Positions 15,308 to 23,430 of a stretch of 64,000 bases of DNA are shown piece by piece. Each line of letters opens with the position of its first letter. Position 1 is the first letter of the stretch. The DNA lies in the NCBI RefSeq assembly GCF_001613265.1, contig NZ_BDCA01000016.1, positions 62,001 to 126,000 on the forward strand, in the 5' to 3' direction. The notes beneath the pieces were generated by a model that worked only from the letters and a program-made list of their open reading frames with translations, was not told where the DNA came from and searched no databases. The translations under genes were made by a program, and so were the position numbers. Source of the DNA: Nocardia vermiculata NBRC 100427 (GTDB lineage Bacteria; Actinomycetota; Actinomycetes; Mycobacteriales; Mycobacteriaceae).

Positions 15308-16306
15308 ATGACCGAGAAAGGTTCCGCCGGCACCGTCGAGGATGTGTTGCCGCAGTTCGAGGGCTATCGGCGGGAGTTGTGCGCCTACGCCTACCGCATG
15401 CTGGGTTCCTCCTTCGAGGCAGAGGATGCGGTGCAGGAGGCCTTCACCCGCGCCTGGAAGGCCTACGACTCGTTCGAGGGCCGGTCCAGTCTGCGTTCGT
15501 GGCTGTACAAGATCACCACCAACGTCTGCCTGGACATGCTCGACGGCCCGCAGCGCCGTGCCCGGCCGATGGACCTGAACGGGCCGAGTAGTCCGAACGG
15601 TCCGCTCCCGCCGCCGCAGCCGGACTATGTGTGGATCGAGCCGATCCCCAATGCGCTGGCCTTCGGTGCGGATCCCGCCGACCACGCCGCCACCAAGGAT
15701 TCGCTGCGGCTGGCCTTCGTCGCCGCGGTCCAGCACCTGCCTGCCACACAACGCGCGATCCTGATCATGCGCGAGGTGCTCCGGTTCTCCGCCAACGAGA
15801 CCGCCGCGCTGCTGACGATGTCACCGGCCTCGGTGAACAGTGCGCTGCAGCGGGCTCGCGCCACGCTGGCCAAGGTGCAGTCGACGGCATCGGACGGTTA
15901 CGACGAATCCGATGTGAATCAGCGCGAACTCGTCGACGGTTTCGTTCAGGCCTTCGAGGCCTACGATATGGACGCGCTCACCTCCTTGCTGAAAAAGGAT
16001 GTGGCGCTGTCCATGCCGCCACTCGAGCTGTGGGTCTCCGGGCCGGACCATGTTGCGGAGTTCATGCTCTCGCCCGGGCCGTCGGCCTGCCGGGGCTCTC
16101 GCATGGTGCCGCTCGAGGGCGCCAACGGGTTACCGGCCTTCGGGCAGTACAAGCCCACCGAGGAGCCGGGAGTGTTCACTCCCTGGTCGATCACGGTGCT
16201 GGAACTGGACGGTGCCGCGATCAGCGGGCTGAACTTCTTCCTCGACACCGAGCGGCTGTTCCCGCTGTTCGGCCTGCCGATGGAACTGCGCGAGCCGGCC
16301 GAGTAG
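15308..16306 (+). CDS. ECF sigma factor with C-terminal SnoaL-like domain (SigX5/SigG type)
   Basis: A 332-residue sigma-70 family protein. Region 2 is at about 18-70 (YAYRMLGSSFEAEDAVQEAF, then RSSLRSWLYKITTNVCLD). A proline-rich linker with PPPQPDYVWIEPIPN follows, then region 4 at about 133-190 (LPATQRAILIMREVLRFSAN and SPASVNSALQRARATL). The last 130 residues form a SnoaL/NTF2-like domain ending FPLFGLPMEL. This matches the TIGR02960 class that includes M. tuberculosis SigG; in related ECF groups the extra domain modulates activity in place of an anti-sigma factor. No anti-sigma gene is adjacent. No clear ribosome binding site precedes 15308. Targets are unknown. Confidence 0.87.
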   Translation: MTEKGSAGTVEDVLPQFEGYRRELCAYAYRMLGSSFEAEDAVQEAFTRAWKAYDSFEGRSSLRSWLYKITTNVCLDMLDGPQRRARPMDLNGPSSPNGPLPPPQPDYVWIEPIPNALAFGADPADHAATKDSLRLAFVAAVQHLPATQRAILIMREVLRFSANETAALLTMSPASVNSALQRARATLAKVQSTASDGYDESDVNQRELVDGFVQAFEAYDMDALTSLLKKDVALSMPPLELWVSGPDHVAEFMLSPGPSACRGSRMVPLEGANGLPAFGQYKPTEEPGVFTPWSITVLELDGAAISGLNFFLDTERLFPLFGLPMELREPAE

Positions 16307-16343
16307 CCCGGCCGAGCGCGGGCCAGTGGTCCAGGGGCGCAGG

Positions 16344-16487
16344 CTATTCGACGGCCTTGGCGGCCAGCCACAAGGCGCCGACGACTCCTGCTGCGACCGC
16401 CACGCCGAGATGGCCGGGCGTTCGGGCGTAATCGAAGACCGAACCGGCGGCGATGACCGCCGCGACGACAATCAGTAGACGCTTCAT
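16344..16487 (-). CDS. 47-residue small membrane protein
   Basis: A short frame starting ATG 16487 and stopping at 16344. The product starts MKRLLIVVAAVIAAGSVFDY and ends with a second hydrophobic stretch (VAVAAGVVGALWLAA) and KAVE, giving two predicted membrane helices linked by a short polar turn (YARTPGHLG). A purine-rich GGGGGTG lies seven bases before the ATG. Codons are GC-rich at third positions like those of real genes here. It lies tail-to-tail with the sigma-factor gene (37 bases) and downstream of the LysR gene on the same strand. The family is unrecognised; the function is unknown. Confidence 0.55.
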   Translation of the reverse strand: MKRLLIVVAAVIAAGSVFDYARTPGHLGVAVAAGVVGALWLAAKAVE

Positions 16488-16623
16488 CGGTCGCACCCCC
16501 GAGTCGCTCCGAAGCTCCACGATACGGCATCGGTATTCGCTTGCGCTACAGCAGGATTCGAGCGAACGAGCGGCTACCCGCCCGTGGCAGCCACCGGAGG
16601 GCGAGTCCGTGCGCCGCTCACGA

Positions 16624-17508
16624 TCAGTTGCCGATCGTGTGGCAGGCCTCGATGAGTGCGCGTAACTCCGCCCGGGGTGGATCGGGACGGACCGCCAGAT
16701 AGCTCGGCATGACCAGCTCCGGGGCCCGCAGCGGTCGCCACACGACTCCGGGGAACGCCAACCCGGCGGCCTGAGCGGCGTAATAGACCGTCCAGCTGGG
16801 TGCGCCGAACCCGATGGCAGCCAGGGTGTCCTGCTCGGTGGTGAATTCCGGCCCGAACCGGGGTTCGAAACCGGCTTGCCGGCATGCGGCGGTAACCAGA
16901 TCGTGCAGCGCCGGATTGCGGGCGCGCGTGACGAGGCGCAGCGGCAGTTCGGCCAGCCGCGCCAGCTCTATCTCGCGCAGGACAGCGAGATCGTGGCGTG
17001 CGGGTATCCCCGCCACCAGACGGTCGGACCACAGTGGCAGGAGTTCGAGGTCGGAGTTCTCCGGAAATCCGCGCAGCACGGCGGCATCGAGGTCACCCGA
17101 GCGCACCTGCTCGAGCCGCTCGGCGGTGCTCGCGTTCACCAGCTCGATGTGTGCGTCGGGGGCTCGCCGCTCGAATTCGGCCAGCATCATCTCCAGCCTG
17201 GTGCCGAGTCCTGTGCTGGTACCGAGGCGAACAGTGCCGGTGCGTTCGGTGCGCAGCTCGTCGATCGCATCCCGTGCCGCGGTGACGGCCGTGAGTATCC
17301 GTTCGGCGTGCTGCAGAAACCGTTGTCCGGCCGCCGTGAGTCGTACGGTGCGCGTGGTGCGGTCGAACAGGGCGACCCCGAGTTCTCGTTCCAGCCGGGT
17401 GATCTGCTGGCTCACCGCCGATTGCACGATGTGCAGGCGCTGGGCCGCCCGACCGAAGTGTAATTCCTCGGCTACGGCCCGGAAGTACTGCAACTGCCGA
17501 AGCTCCAC
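16624..17508 (-). CDS. LysR family transcriptional regulator
   Basis: A 294-residue regulator. The N-terminal winged HTH (residues 1-60) reads MELRQLQYFRAVAEELHFGR, then SAVSQQITRLERELGVALFDRT. A LysR substrate-binding domain (about 90-290) follows with VRLGTSTGLGTRLEMMLAEF and a central hinge. It is divergent from the alpha/beta hydrolase gene at 17621 with a 112-base gap, the classical arrangement in which a LysR protein controls the divergent operon. The inducer is unknown. Confidence 0.9.
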   Translation of the reverse strand: MELRQLQYFRAVAEELHFGRAAQRLHIVQSAVSQQITRLERELGVALFDRTTRTVRLTAAGQRFLQHAERILTAVTAARDAIDELRTERTGTVRLGTSTGLGTRLEMMLAEFERRAPDAHIELVNASTAERLEQVRSGDLDAAVLRGFPENSDLELLPLWSDRLVAGIPARHDLAVLREIELARLAELPLRLVTRARNPALHDLVTAACRQAGFEPRFGPEFTTEQDTLAAIGFGAPSWTVYYAAQAAGLAFPGVVWRPLRAPELVMPSYLAVRPDPPRAELRALIEACHTIGN

Positions 17509-17620
17509 GGCCGCAGATTAATCAGTATTCGTGAAAAGTGCCAGCTCGGTTCGCTTCTTTTTCGCCGCCGCGATTCGCGATTTCCTTGGTCACACGCCGG
17601 AGAACGAGGGAGTGATCACC

Positions 17621-18409
17621 ATGCCGTATCTGACCGTCGGTGACCGAACGCAGCTCTACTACGAGGACCAGGGCGCGGGTCTGCCGTTGCTGTTCGTGCA
17701 CGGCTGGGGGACCAGCGGTCGGGTGTGGGGAACGCAGCAGGCCGAGCTGACCGGCGAGTTCCGGGTGGTCACCGTGGACTGGCGCGGGTGCGGGCGTTCG
17801 GACCGGCCCGCCGCCGGCAATACCGTCGCCGGCGTCGTCGACGATCTGGTGACGCTCATCGGCGAGCTGGGGCTGCACCGCCCGGTCGTGATCGGTTCCT
17901 CGGTGGGGGCGACCTTCGCCACCGAACTCGCGCTGGCACATCCGGACCTGCTCGGCGGCGTGGTGGCCGTCGACGGTCCGGCGTACTGGCCGGGTCGCGG
18001 GATGCCGTTGCGGCGGATCATTTCCCGGATGCGTTACCAGCGGCCGGCCTTCGTCACCGAATGGGTGTCGAACTGGTTCGCTCCCGGTGCTTCGCCCGTA
18101 CTCGCCGACTGGACGGTCCGGCAGATTCTCGACTCGGGCGTCTACATCGACGAGCACTTCCACGCCTTCGCCGCCTACGATCCACGGCCGCAACTGCCAC
18201 TGCTGCGGACGCCGATCCACTATCTGCACGGCGAACTGGACGCCGAAATACCGCTGGAGGTACCGCGCACCTGTGCCGCCCGCACCCCCGGAGCCGGAGT
18301 CACGGTGATCGCGGGCGCGGGGCATATGCCGCAGCAGGAGCGCCCGGCGGAGTTCACTGCCGCGCTGCGATCGGCGCTCGCGGGCTTCCCCGTCGGCGCC
18401 GCCGCCTGA
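17621..18409 (+). CDS. Alpha/beta hydrolase
   Basis: A 262-residue alpha/beta-hydrolase fold protein. The oxyanion strand LLFVHGWGTSGRVW, nucleophile elbow G-S-S-V-G and the late H in GAGHMPQQERP are visible. The fold resembles non-haem haloperoxidase/esterase relatives. The start at 17621 (MPYLTVGD) has GAGGGA about nine bases upstream; GTGs at 17531 and 17612 are in frame but less suited. It is followed after 68 bases by a second hydrolase, so a two-gene hydrolase operon under the divergent LysR gene is likely. The substrate is unknown. Confidence 0.85.
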   Translation: MPYLTVGDRTQLYYEDQGAGLPLLFVHGWGTSGRVWGTQQAELTGEFRVVTVDWRGCGRSDRPAAGNTVAGVVDDLVTLIGELGLHRPVVIGSSVGATFATELALAHPDLLGGVVAVDGPAYWPGRGMPLRRIISRMRYQRPAFVTEWVSNWFAPGASPVLADWTVRQILDSGVYIDEHFHAFAAYDPRPQLPLLRTPIHYLHGELDAEIPLEVPRTCAARTPGAGVTVIAGAGHMPQQERPAEFTAALRSALAGFPVGAAA

Positions 18410-18477
18410 ACCGACTCGAACTATCCGGTCGTGCGTAGCCGCTGCACTGCCGCCGACATCCTCCGGAAGGACAGCAG

Positions 18478-19290
18478 ATGCCTCTCGCTCTCGCACGACT
18501 CGACGGTGGCGAAGCCCGCGTCGCCTACGACCTGACCGGCACCGGCCCGGCGGTGGTCCTGGTGCACGGGACGGGTGCCGACCGGGGCCAGTGGGCCGGT
18601 CTCACCCATGCGATCTCGGATCGCTACACCGTGCTGGCGCCGGACTATTCGGGCTCCGGCGACACCGTCGACCACGGCGGGCCGCTCACCGTGGCCGACC
18701 TCGCCGCCGAGATCCGGGCGGCCGCCGACGATGCCGGCCTCGACCGCTTTCATCTCGTCGGGCACTCGCTGGGAGCGGTGGTCGCCGCACATCTGGCGGC
18801 GGTCGTGCCCGAGCGAGTCCGCTCGTTGTTCCTGCACGCGGGCTGGGTGCGCACCGATGCCCGTATGGACGCCGAGTTCCGGTACTGGATCGAACTGCTG
18901 GACTCCGACGCCGCCCATGGCACCGACCTGTTCGCGAGAAATCTGCCGCTGATGGCCTTCGGGCCGCGCTACTGGGAACGGGCCACCGCGGCCGAGAACG
19001 AGATGCTGGTGAAACAGCTGAGCACCGCGATCGCACCCGGAACGGCCCGGCAGACCGAAGTGGATCGAGGGGTGGACCTGACCGATCTGCTCGCCCGGAT
19101 CACCGCACCGACGCTGATCCTGGGCAGCGCCCACGACCGGATTGTTCCGGCAGCGCAGCAGCGCGACCTCCTCGCCGCGATCGCCGATGCCCGCTACGCC
19201 GAGATCGACGCCGGACACGGCGCGCCGGGCGAGGATCCGGACGGATTCCACGCCAAGATCAGCGCCTTCCTGGCGGCGCACACCGAGTGA
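18478..19290 (+). CDS. Alpha/beta hydrolase
   Basis: A 270-residue alpha/beta hydrolase with VVLVHGTGADRGQW (oxyanion), the G-H-S-L-G nucleophile elbow, the acid near L-G-S-A-H-D-R and a C-terminal histidine in DAGHGAPGEDP. The start has GGAAGGA before it. It is distinct in sequence from the preceding hydrolase, so this is not a recent tandem copy. It ends seven bases from the convergent VOC gene. The substrate is unknown. Confidence 0.87.
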   Translation: MPLALARLDGGEARVAYDLTGTGPAVVLVHGTGADRGQWAGLTHAISDRYTVLAPDYSGSGDTVDHGGPLTVADLAAEIRAAADDAGLDRFHLVGHSLGAVVAAHLAAVVPERVRSLFLHAGWVRTDARMDAEFRYWIELLDSDAAHGTDLFARNLPLMAFGPRYWERATAAENEMLVKQLSTAIAPGTARQTEVDRGVDLTDLLARITAPTLILGSAHDRIVPAAQQRDLLAAIADARYAEIDAGHGAPGEDPDGFHAKISAFLAAHTE

Positions 19291-19297
19291 CCCGGCC

Positions 19298-19717
19298 TCA
19301 GCTCGCGCCCGGGTAGTTCATCCAGAAGGCCTCCCAGTGGTGGCCGTCCGGGTCGACGAAGGCGCGGCTGAACATCCCGACCGCTTCCTCCTGCGCCTGC
19401 TTGTCCGCGCTCACCTCCTCGGTGGCACCGGCCGCCGTCGCGGCCGCCAACAGGGATTCGACCTCTGCCGCGCTGCCCAGCGACAGGGCGTAGATCGATC
19501 CGGTGGCCGCGCGGGTGTCGGCGACGGGGCGGCTGGTGAAGGTCTCGAAGAAGGGGCGGGCCAGCAGCATCAGGCAGATATTGTCGTCGACGACCACACA
19601 ACCGGCGTTCTCGTCGGTGAAGTCCGGATTCACCTTCCAGCCCAGTGCCTCGTAGAAGGAGATGGAGCGGGCCAGATTCTCGACGGGAAGATTGATGAAG
19701 ATCATTTTGCCGGCCAT
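19298..19717 (-). CDS. VOC superfamily (glyoxalase/dioxygenase-fold) protein
   Basis: A 139-residue single VOC unit pair: MAGKMIFINLPVENLARSIS, F-Y-E-A-L-G-W, an I-C-L-M-L-L strand, and FVDPDGHHWEAFWMN at the C-terminus, a typical metal-ligand strand of this fold. The ATG at 19717 has GAGGA seven bases upstream. Members include glyoxalases, extradiol dioxygenases and resistance proteins; this short glyoxalase-like version cannot be assigned a substrate. Confidence 0.85.
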   Translation of the reverse strand: MAGKMIFINLPVENLARSISFYEALGWKVNPDFTDENAGCVVVDDNICLMLLARPFFETFTSRPVADTRAATGSIYALSLGSAAEVESLLAAATAAGATEEVSADKQAQEEAVGMFSRAFVDPDGHHWEAFWMNYPGAS

Positions 19718-20065
19718 GTCGGTGTCCTCTCGCTGTGCGATGTCGGTTGCGAATACCGACGCCACGAGGTGCCCGAATTCATCGGAGGAATTTGAAACCT
19801 GCTCTGAACTGCTGTTATGTGATGGTGCTCCGGAAAATCGGTCGCGGGCAGAGTCCGTTCATCGCTACCGTCCCTGCATGCCGCTACAGCGTGAATCAAC
19901 AGCTCGGGTCGGCTCCGACCAGTGGGCCGACCGGCCCGCCGGAGCCGGCGCGGTGAATCGGTCCCGGGACACCGGGGGTGAATTGCGGGCGCCGGTCCGT
20001 GGCACATCCGCCGGAGCGGTTGTGCGGGTGATGGTCGTGAGTGCGGACGTGAACCGGCGGCTCGG
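19718..20065. other. Divergent intergenic region, VOC gene / P-loop kinase
   Basis: No supported gene in these 348 bases. The stretch 19735-19875 is less GC-rich and should hold the VOC gene promoter. A 63-codon plus-strand frame from 19878 overlaps the next start by four bases but has no recognisable features and a very Arg/Gly/Ala-rich product. Confidence 0.4.
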
Positions 20066-20614
20066 ATGAACGGTGCCGTCTATCTGATCACCGGCATTCA
20101 GGCCGCCGGAAAATCGACGGTCGCGCAGGCGCTGGCCGAACGGCTGCCTCGCGCGGCGCATATTCGCGGCGACGTCTTCCGTCGGTTCGTAGTGAGCGGG
20201 CGGGCCGAGATGTCCGGAAGCCCCACTCCGGAGGCACTGCGGCAGTTGCGGTTACGGCACCGGTTGGCCGCTGCGGCGGCCGACGAATACGCCGCCGCCG
20301 GGTTCAGCGCCGTTGTCCAGGATGTGGTGCTGGGGGATCTGCTGCCGTGGATGATCGAGCAGATCCGCACCGATCCGCTGTATGTGGTCGTGTTGGCGCC
20401 ACAGCCGGCGGCGGTCGCCGAGCGCGAACGGGGGCGCGAGAAGAAGGCGTACGGGGCTTTCACCGTGGCAGAGCTCGACACGGCACTGCGCTCGGACACT
20501 CCGCGTATCGGGTTATGGCTCGACACAACGGCTCTCACCGTCGACCGAACAGTCGATCGCATTCTGGCTCAGGCCGCACCGGTGGACCGCAGCGTAGTGC
20601 GCGCGACGACCTGA
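20066..20614 (+). CDS. Small P-loop kinase / phosphotransferase (AAA-type)
   Basis: A 182-residue P-loop NTPase. The Walker A is at residues 10-17 (G-I-Q-A-A-G-K-S) followed by T. A Walker-B-like strand VVQDVVLGD lies near residue 90. An ERERGREKK stretch resembles the lid arginines of chloramphenicol phosphotransferase or zeta-toxin-like kinases. It probably phosphorylates a small molecule. It stands alone as a convergent neighbour of fadE27 with a hairpin between. The ribosome binding site is weak, so the start is less certain. Confidence 0.8.
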   Translation: MNGAVYLITGIQAAGKSTVAQALAERLPRAAHIRGDVFRRFVVSGRAEMSGSPTPEALRQLRLRHRLAAAAADEYAAAGFSAVVQDVVLGDLLPWMIEQIRTDPLYVVVLAPQPAAVAERERGREKKAYGAFTVAELDTALRSDTPRIGLWLDTTALTVDRTVDRILAQAAPVDRSVVRATT

Positions 20615-20618
20615 GATA

Positions 20619-20663
20619 CCCGTCCGGGCCGGGCCGGTGGAGCGGCGACCCGGCCCGGACGGG
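20619..20663. terminator. 15-bp perfect-stem bidirectional terminator
   Basis: Arms 20619-20633 and 20649-20663 are exact complements with a 15-base loop. It fills the gap between the kinase stop and the fadE27 stop. Confidence 0.8.
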
Positions 20664-20671
20664 AGCCTGCG

Positions 20672-21769
20672 CTAGTGGGCCTCGGCCAGGAGGGTGCCCA
20701 GGGCGCGCAGGTGGTCGGTGGCACCGCCGAGTGCGAACTCGTTGTGCTTGGCGGCGGTGAAGTAGCACTGCACGATGTGGTCGCGGTCGATACCGACACC
20801 GCCGTGCACGTGCACCGTGGTGTGTGCGATGCGGTGACCGGCCTCGGCCGCCCAGAACTTGGCGGTGTGGATCTCGGCGTCGGCCGGTAGTCCCTCAGTG
20901 ATCCGCCAGGCCGCCTGGGTGACGGCCAGCCGCAATCCCTGCAGGTCGATGTAGCCGTCCGCCAGCCGCTGCGCGACCGCCTGGAAGCTACCGATCTTGC
21001 GGTTGAACTGTTCGCGCTCGCGACCGTATTCGGCGACGATTTCGATCGCCCGCTCCAGGGTGCCGAGCTGCTGGGCGGCCAGGCCGAGCCGGCCCTGCGC
21101 CAGCAGCCAGTTCAGGATCTGTGCACCGTCGTCGACGGTGCCGACCAGTTCGGCAGGCGCGGATTCGAATTCGAGCTGCGCCTCCGGACTGCGGTCCACC
21201 ACGTGTTGCGGTATCAGCTCGGCTTCGGCGGGATCCACCAGGAACACTGCGGGCTTCCCGGACACGGTGGCGGGCACCAGGATTCGATACGCCTGCGCGG
21301 CGAACGGCACGATGGTCTTCGCGCCGGTCAGCTTCCAGCCGCCGTCGTCGGTGGCGGTGGTGGTGGGGCGCGACGGCTCCCAGTTGCGTTCCTCGGTGAG
21401 CGCGGCGGTCAGGATCGTCTCGCCCGCACCGGCCTTCGCGGCCAGCTCCCGCTGCGCCTCGTTGCCCCAGCGCGCCAGTGCCCCGGCGCCGACGACGACC
21501 GACCACAGATAGGGGACGGCGGCCACGGCTTTGCCGAGTTCACGCAGAATCGACGTCTGCTCCAATGCGCCGAGTCCGTTACCGCCCACGGACTCCGGCA
21601 GGGTCGCGGCCAGCACTCCGGTCTCGGCCAGCGAACGCCACAGCTGTTCGTCGAAGCGGACCTCGGCCCGGTCGAGTTCGCGCAACCGGTCGGCGGTGAC
21701 CAGCTTGCCGCAGACCTCGCCGGTGAGCCGCGCGAGGTCCTGCTGCCCTTCGGTAAGTGTGAAATCCAT
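20672..21769 (-). CDS. fadE27: FadE27-like acyl-CoA dehydrogenase subunit (ChsE5)
   Basis: A 365-residue acyl-CoA dehydrogenase beginning MDFTLTEGQQDLARLTGEVC. It shows the ACAD mid-domain and the C-terminal helical region (VQCYFTAAKHNEFALGG). FadE26-FadE27 of M. tuberculosis (Rv3504-Rv3505, ChsE4-ChsE5) form an alpha2-beta2 heterotetramer that dehydrogenates CoA thioesters of the cholesterol side chain; each FAD site is built from both chains. The gene follows fadE26 by 28 bases on the same strand, so the two are co-transcribed from the KstR-linked promoter near 23100. Confidence 0.92.
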   Translation of the reverse strand: MDFTLTEGQQDLARLTGEVCGKLVTADRLRELDRAEVRFDEQLWRSLAETGVLAATLPESVGGNGLGALEQTSILRELGKAVAAVPYLWSVVVGAGALARWGNEAQRELAAKAGAGETILTAALTEERNWEPSRPTTTATDDGGWKLTGAKTIVPFAAQAYRILVPATVSGKPAVFLVDPAEAELIPQHVVDRSPEAQLEFESAPAELVGTVDDGAQILNWLLAQGRLGLAAQQLGTLERAIEIVAEYGREREQFNRKIGSFQAVAQRLADGYIDLQGLRLAVTQAAWRITEGLPADAEIHTAKFWAAEAGHRIAHTTVHVHGGVGIDRDHIVQCYFTAAKHNEFALGGATDHLRALGTLLAEAH

Positions 21770-21797
21770 CGGTGATCCTAGTTTTTCGGCTGAGAGC

Positions 21798-22991
21798 TCA
21801 GCGGGCGGCGGCGGGCTGTTTGAGGGCGGTCATCGCGATGATGTCGCGCTGCACCTCGTTGGTGCCGCCGCCGAAGGTGAGGATCAGGCAGGAGCGATGC
21901 ATGCGCTCGAGCCGTCCGCGCAACTGCGCACCGGGGGAGCCCTGCCGCAGGTAGGCCTGCGGTCCGAGGATCTCCATCAGCAGCCGGTAGGCCTCGGTGG
22001 CGAGTTCGGTACCCAGCACCTTGCAGGTCGAGGCGTCCCAGGGGCGGGGTGCGGCATCTCCACCGGCGTCGGCGCCGGAGGCGATCTCCCAGTTCAGCAG
22101 CTTCAGGAACTCGACCTTGGCATGGACCCGGGCCAGATTCAGCCGCACCCATTCGTTGTCGATCACGCGTGCGCCGCCGGCCTCGGTGGTCTCGCGCGCC
22201 CATGCGGTGGTCTGCGCGACCGCGAGTGCCAGCGGTGCCGCCGAGGTCAGCGCCACCCGCTCGTGATTGAGCTGGTTGGTCACCAGCGGCCAGCCGCCGT
22301 TCTCCGGTCCGACCATCGCCGAATTCGGTACCCGCACATCCTGGTAATAGGTTGCGCTGGTGTCGGGCCCGGCCATGGTGTGTACCGGGGTCCAGGAGAA
22401 TCCTTCGGCGGTGGTGGGCACGATGAACATGCTGATGCCCTTGTGCTTCTTGGCATCCGGGTCCGTGCGCGCCGCCAGCCAGACGTAGTCGGCGTAGGGG
22501 ATCAGGCTGGTCCACATCTTCTGGCCGTTGATCACCCAGTCGTCGCCGTCGCGGACCGCGGTGGTGCGCAGTGAGGCGAGGTCGGTGCCGGCGCCGGGCT
22601 CGGAGTAGCCGATGGAGAAGTGCAGCTCACCCGCGGCGATCTTGGGCAGGAAGAACTTCTTCTGTTCCTCGCTGCCGTAGTGCATGATCGTCGGCGCCAC
22701 CGAGTTGATGGTCAGGAACGGCACCGGGGCACCTGCCACGGCCGCCTCGTCGGTGAAGATCAGCTGATCCATCGTGGAGCGGTCCTGACCGCCGTACTCC
22801 TTGGGCCAGCCCAGGGCGAGCCAGCCGTCGCGGCCCATGTCCTGGACCACCTCGCGGTAGACGTTGCCCTCGCCGTACTCACCGGTCTGCGACGAGAGTG
22901 CCTCGCGGCGTTCCGGGGTGATCAGCTTGGCGAAATATTCGCGGAGCTCGGCGCGCAGCTGCTCCTGTTGCTCGGTATAAGCAATCCGCAT
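21798..22991 (-). CDS. fadE26: FadE26-like acyl-CoA dehydrogenase subunit (ChsE4)
   Basis: A 397-residue acyl-CoA dehydrogenase. Landmarks are YSEPGAGTDLASLRTTA (flavin/substrate loop), W-V-I-N-G-Q-K-M-W-T-S and, near the end, LTFGGGTNEVQRDIIA, the family's ETF-contact/FAD signature. It is the presumed partner of the FadE27-like chain in a heteromeric sterol side-chain dehydrogenase. It is the first gene of the minus-strand pair. It is divergent from the ferredoxin gene across 205 bases holding a perfect KstR-like site. Confidence 0.94.
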   Translation of the reverse strand: MRIAYTEQQEQLRAELREYFAKLITPERREALSSQTGEYGEGNVYREVVQDMGRDGWLALGWPKEYGGQDRSTMDQLIFTDEAAVAGAPVPFLTINSVAPTIMHYGSEEQKKFFLPKIAAGELHFSIGYSEPGAGTDLASLRTTAVRDGDDWVINGQKMWTSLIPYADYVWLAARTDPDAKKHKGISMFIVPTTAEGFSWTPVHTMAGPDTSATYYQDVRVPNSAMVGPENGGWPLVTNQLNHERVALTSAAPLALAVAQTTAWARETTEAGGARVIDNEWVRLNLARVHAKVEFLKLLNWEIASGADAGGDAAPRPWDASTCKVLGTELATEAYRLLMEILGPQAYLRQGSPGAQLRGRLERMHRSCLILTFGGGTNEVQRDIIAMTALKQPAAAR

Positions 22992-23096
22992 GGCGGTTAC
23001 CTCGTACTCGGGATTGTGGTGGCCGATGGAGACGACCGATGTAGCGGCAACGCCCAGATGGCGGTCCTGCCTCGGTCTCGATCATTGCACAACTAC

Positions 23097-23110
23097 TGAA
23101 ACATGTTCCA
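23097..23110. promoter_or_regulatory. KstR-like operator between fadE26 and the ferredoxin gene
   Basis: tgaaacatgttcca is a perfect TNNAACNNGTTNNA match in either orientation. It lies 106 bases from the fadE26 start and 87 bases from the ferredoxin start, so it may serve both. Confidence 0.78.
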
Positions 23111-23196
23111 GTATGGAGGCCGAATCCGTCCGCTGCAGCCCCAGCGGGCCGTCCGGGCTTGTAGGCTCGGCTGTACCTATGGTGAAGGAGTTGTCA

Positions 23197-23385
23197 ATGA
23201 AGGTCATCGTAGATTTCGACCAGTGTGAAGCGAACGGAATCTGTGTCGGAATCGCCCCCGACATCTTCGAACTCGACGACGAGGACAACCTGCACGTTGC
23301 CGCCGCCGACGTGCCCGAAGACCGGCTCGCCGACGTGGAGACCGCCGTCGCGCAGTGCCCGAAGGCGGCCTTGCGGCTGCAGTGA
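23197..23385 (+). CDS. fdxD: 3Fe-4S type ferredoxin (FdxD-like)
   Basis: A 62-residue ferredoxin. Cysteines occur as CEANGIC (C-x5-C) near residues 10-16 and as the C-P pair close to the C-terminus, with no fourth ligand in the first cluster motif. This is the 3Fe-4S pattern of P450-partner ferredoxins. The start at 23197 has GAAGGAG six bases upstream. Rv3503c (fdxD) occupies the same place in M. tuberculosis. Supplying electrons to CYP125 is an inference from regulon membership. A TGA four bases into the spacer is followed by the hsd4A promoter, 45 bases before that gene. Confidence 0.9.
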   Translation: MKVIVDFDQCEANGICVGIAPDIFELDDEDNLHVAAADVPEDRLADVETAVAQCPKAALRLQ

Positions 23386-23394
23386 GATGAATGC

Positions 23395-23430
23395 TTGCCG
23401 ATAACTGGAACACGTTCTAGAGTCGCGGCG
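23395..23430 (+). promoter_or_regulatory. hsd4A promoter with embedded KstR-like operator (leaderless)
   Basis: TTGCCG (23395-23400), a 17-base spacer, TAGAGT (23418-23423), six bases, then GTG 23430. The perfect KstR-like site tggaacacgttcta (23406-23419) sits in the spacer and its terminal TA forms the first two bases of the -10 box. No ribosome binding site precedes the GTG. Confidence 0.8.

Noticed and set aside
19878..20069. 63-codon plus-strand frame before the P-loop kinase gene
   Set aside because: Four-base overlap with the kinase start looked operon-like, but there is no ribosome binding site and the product is low complexity.
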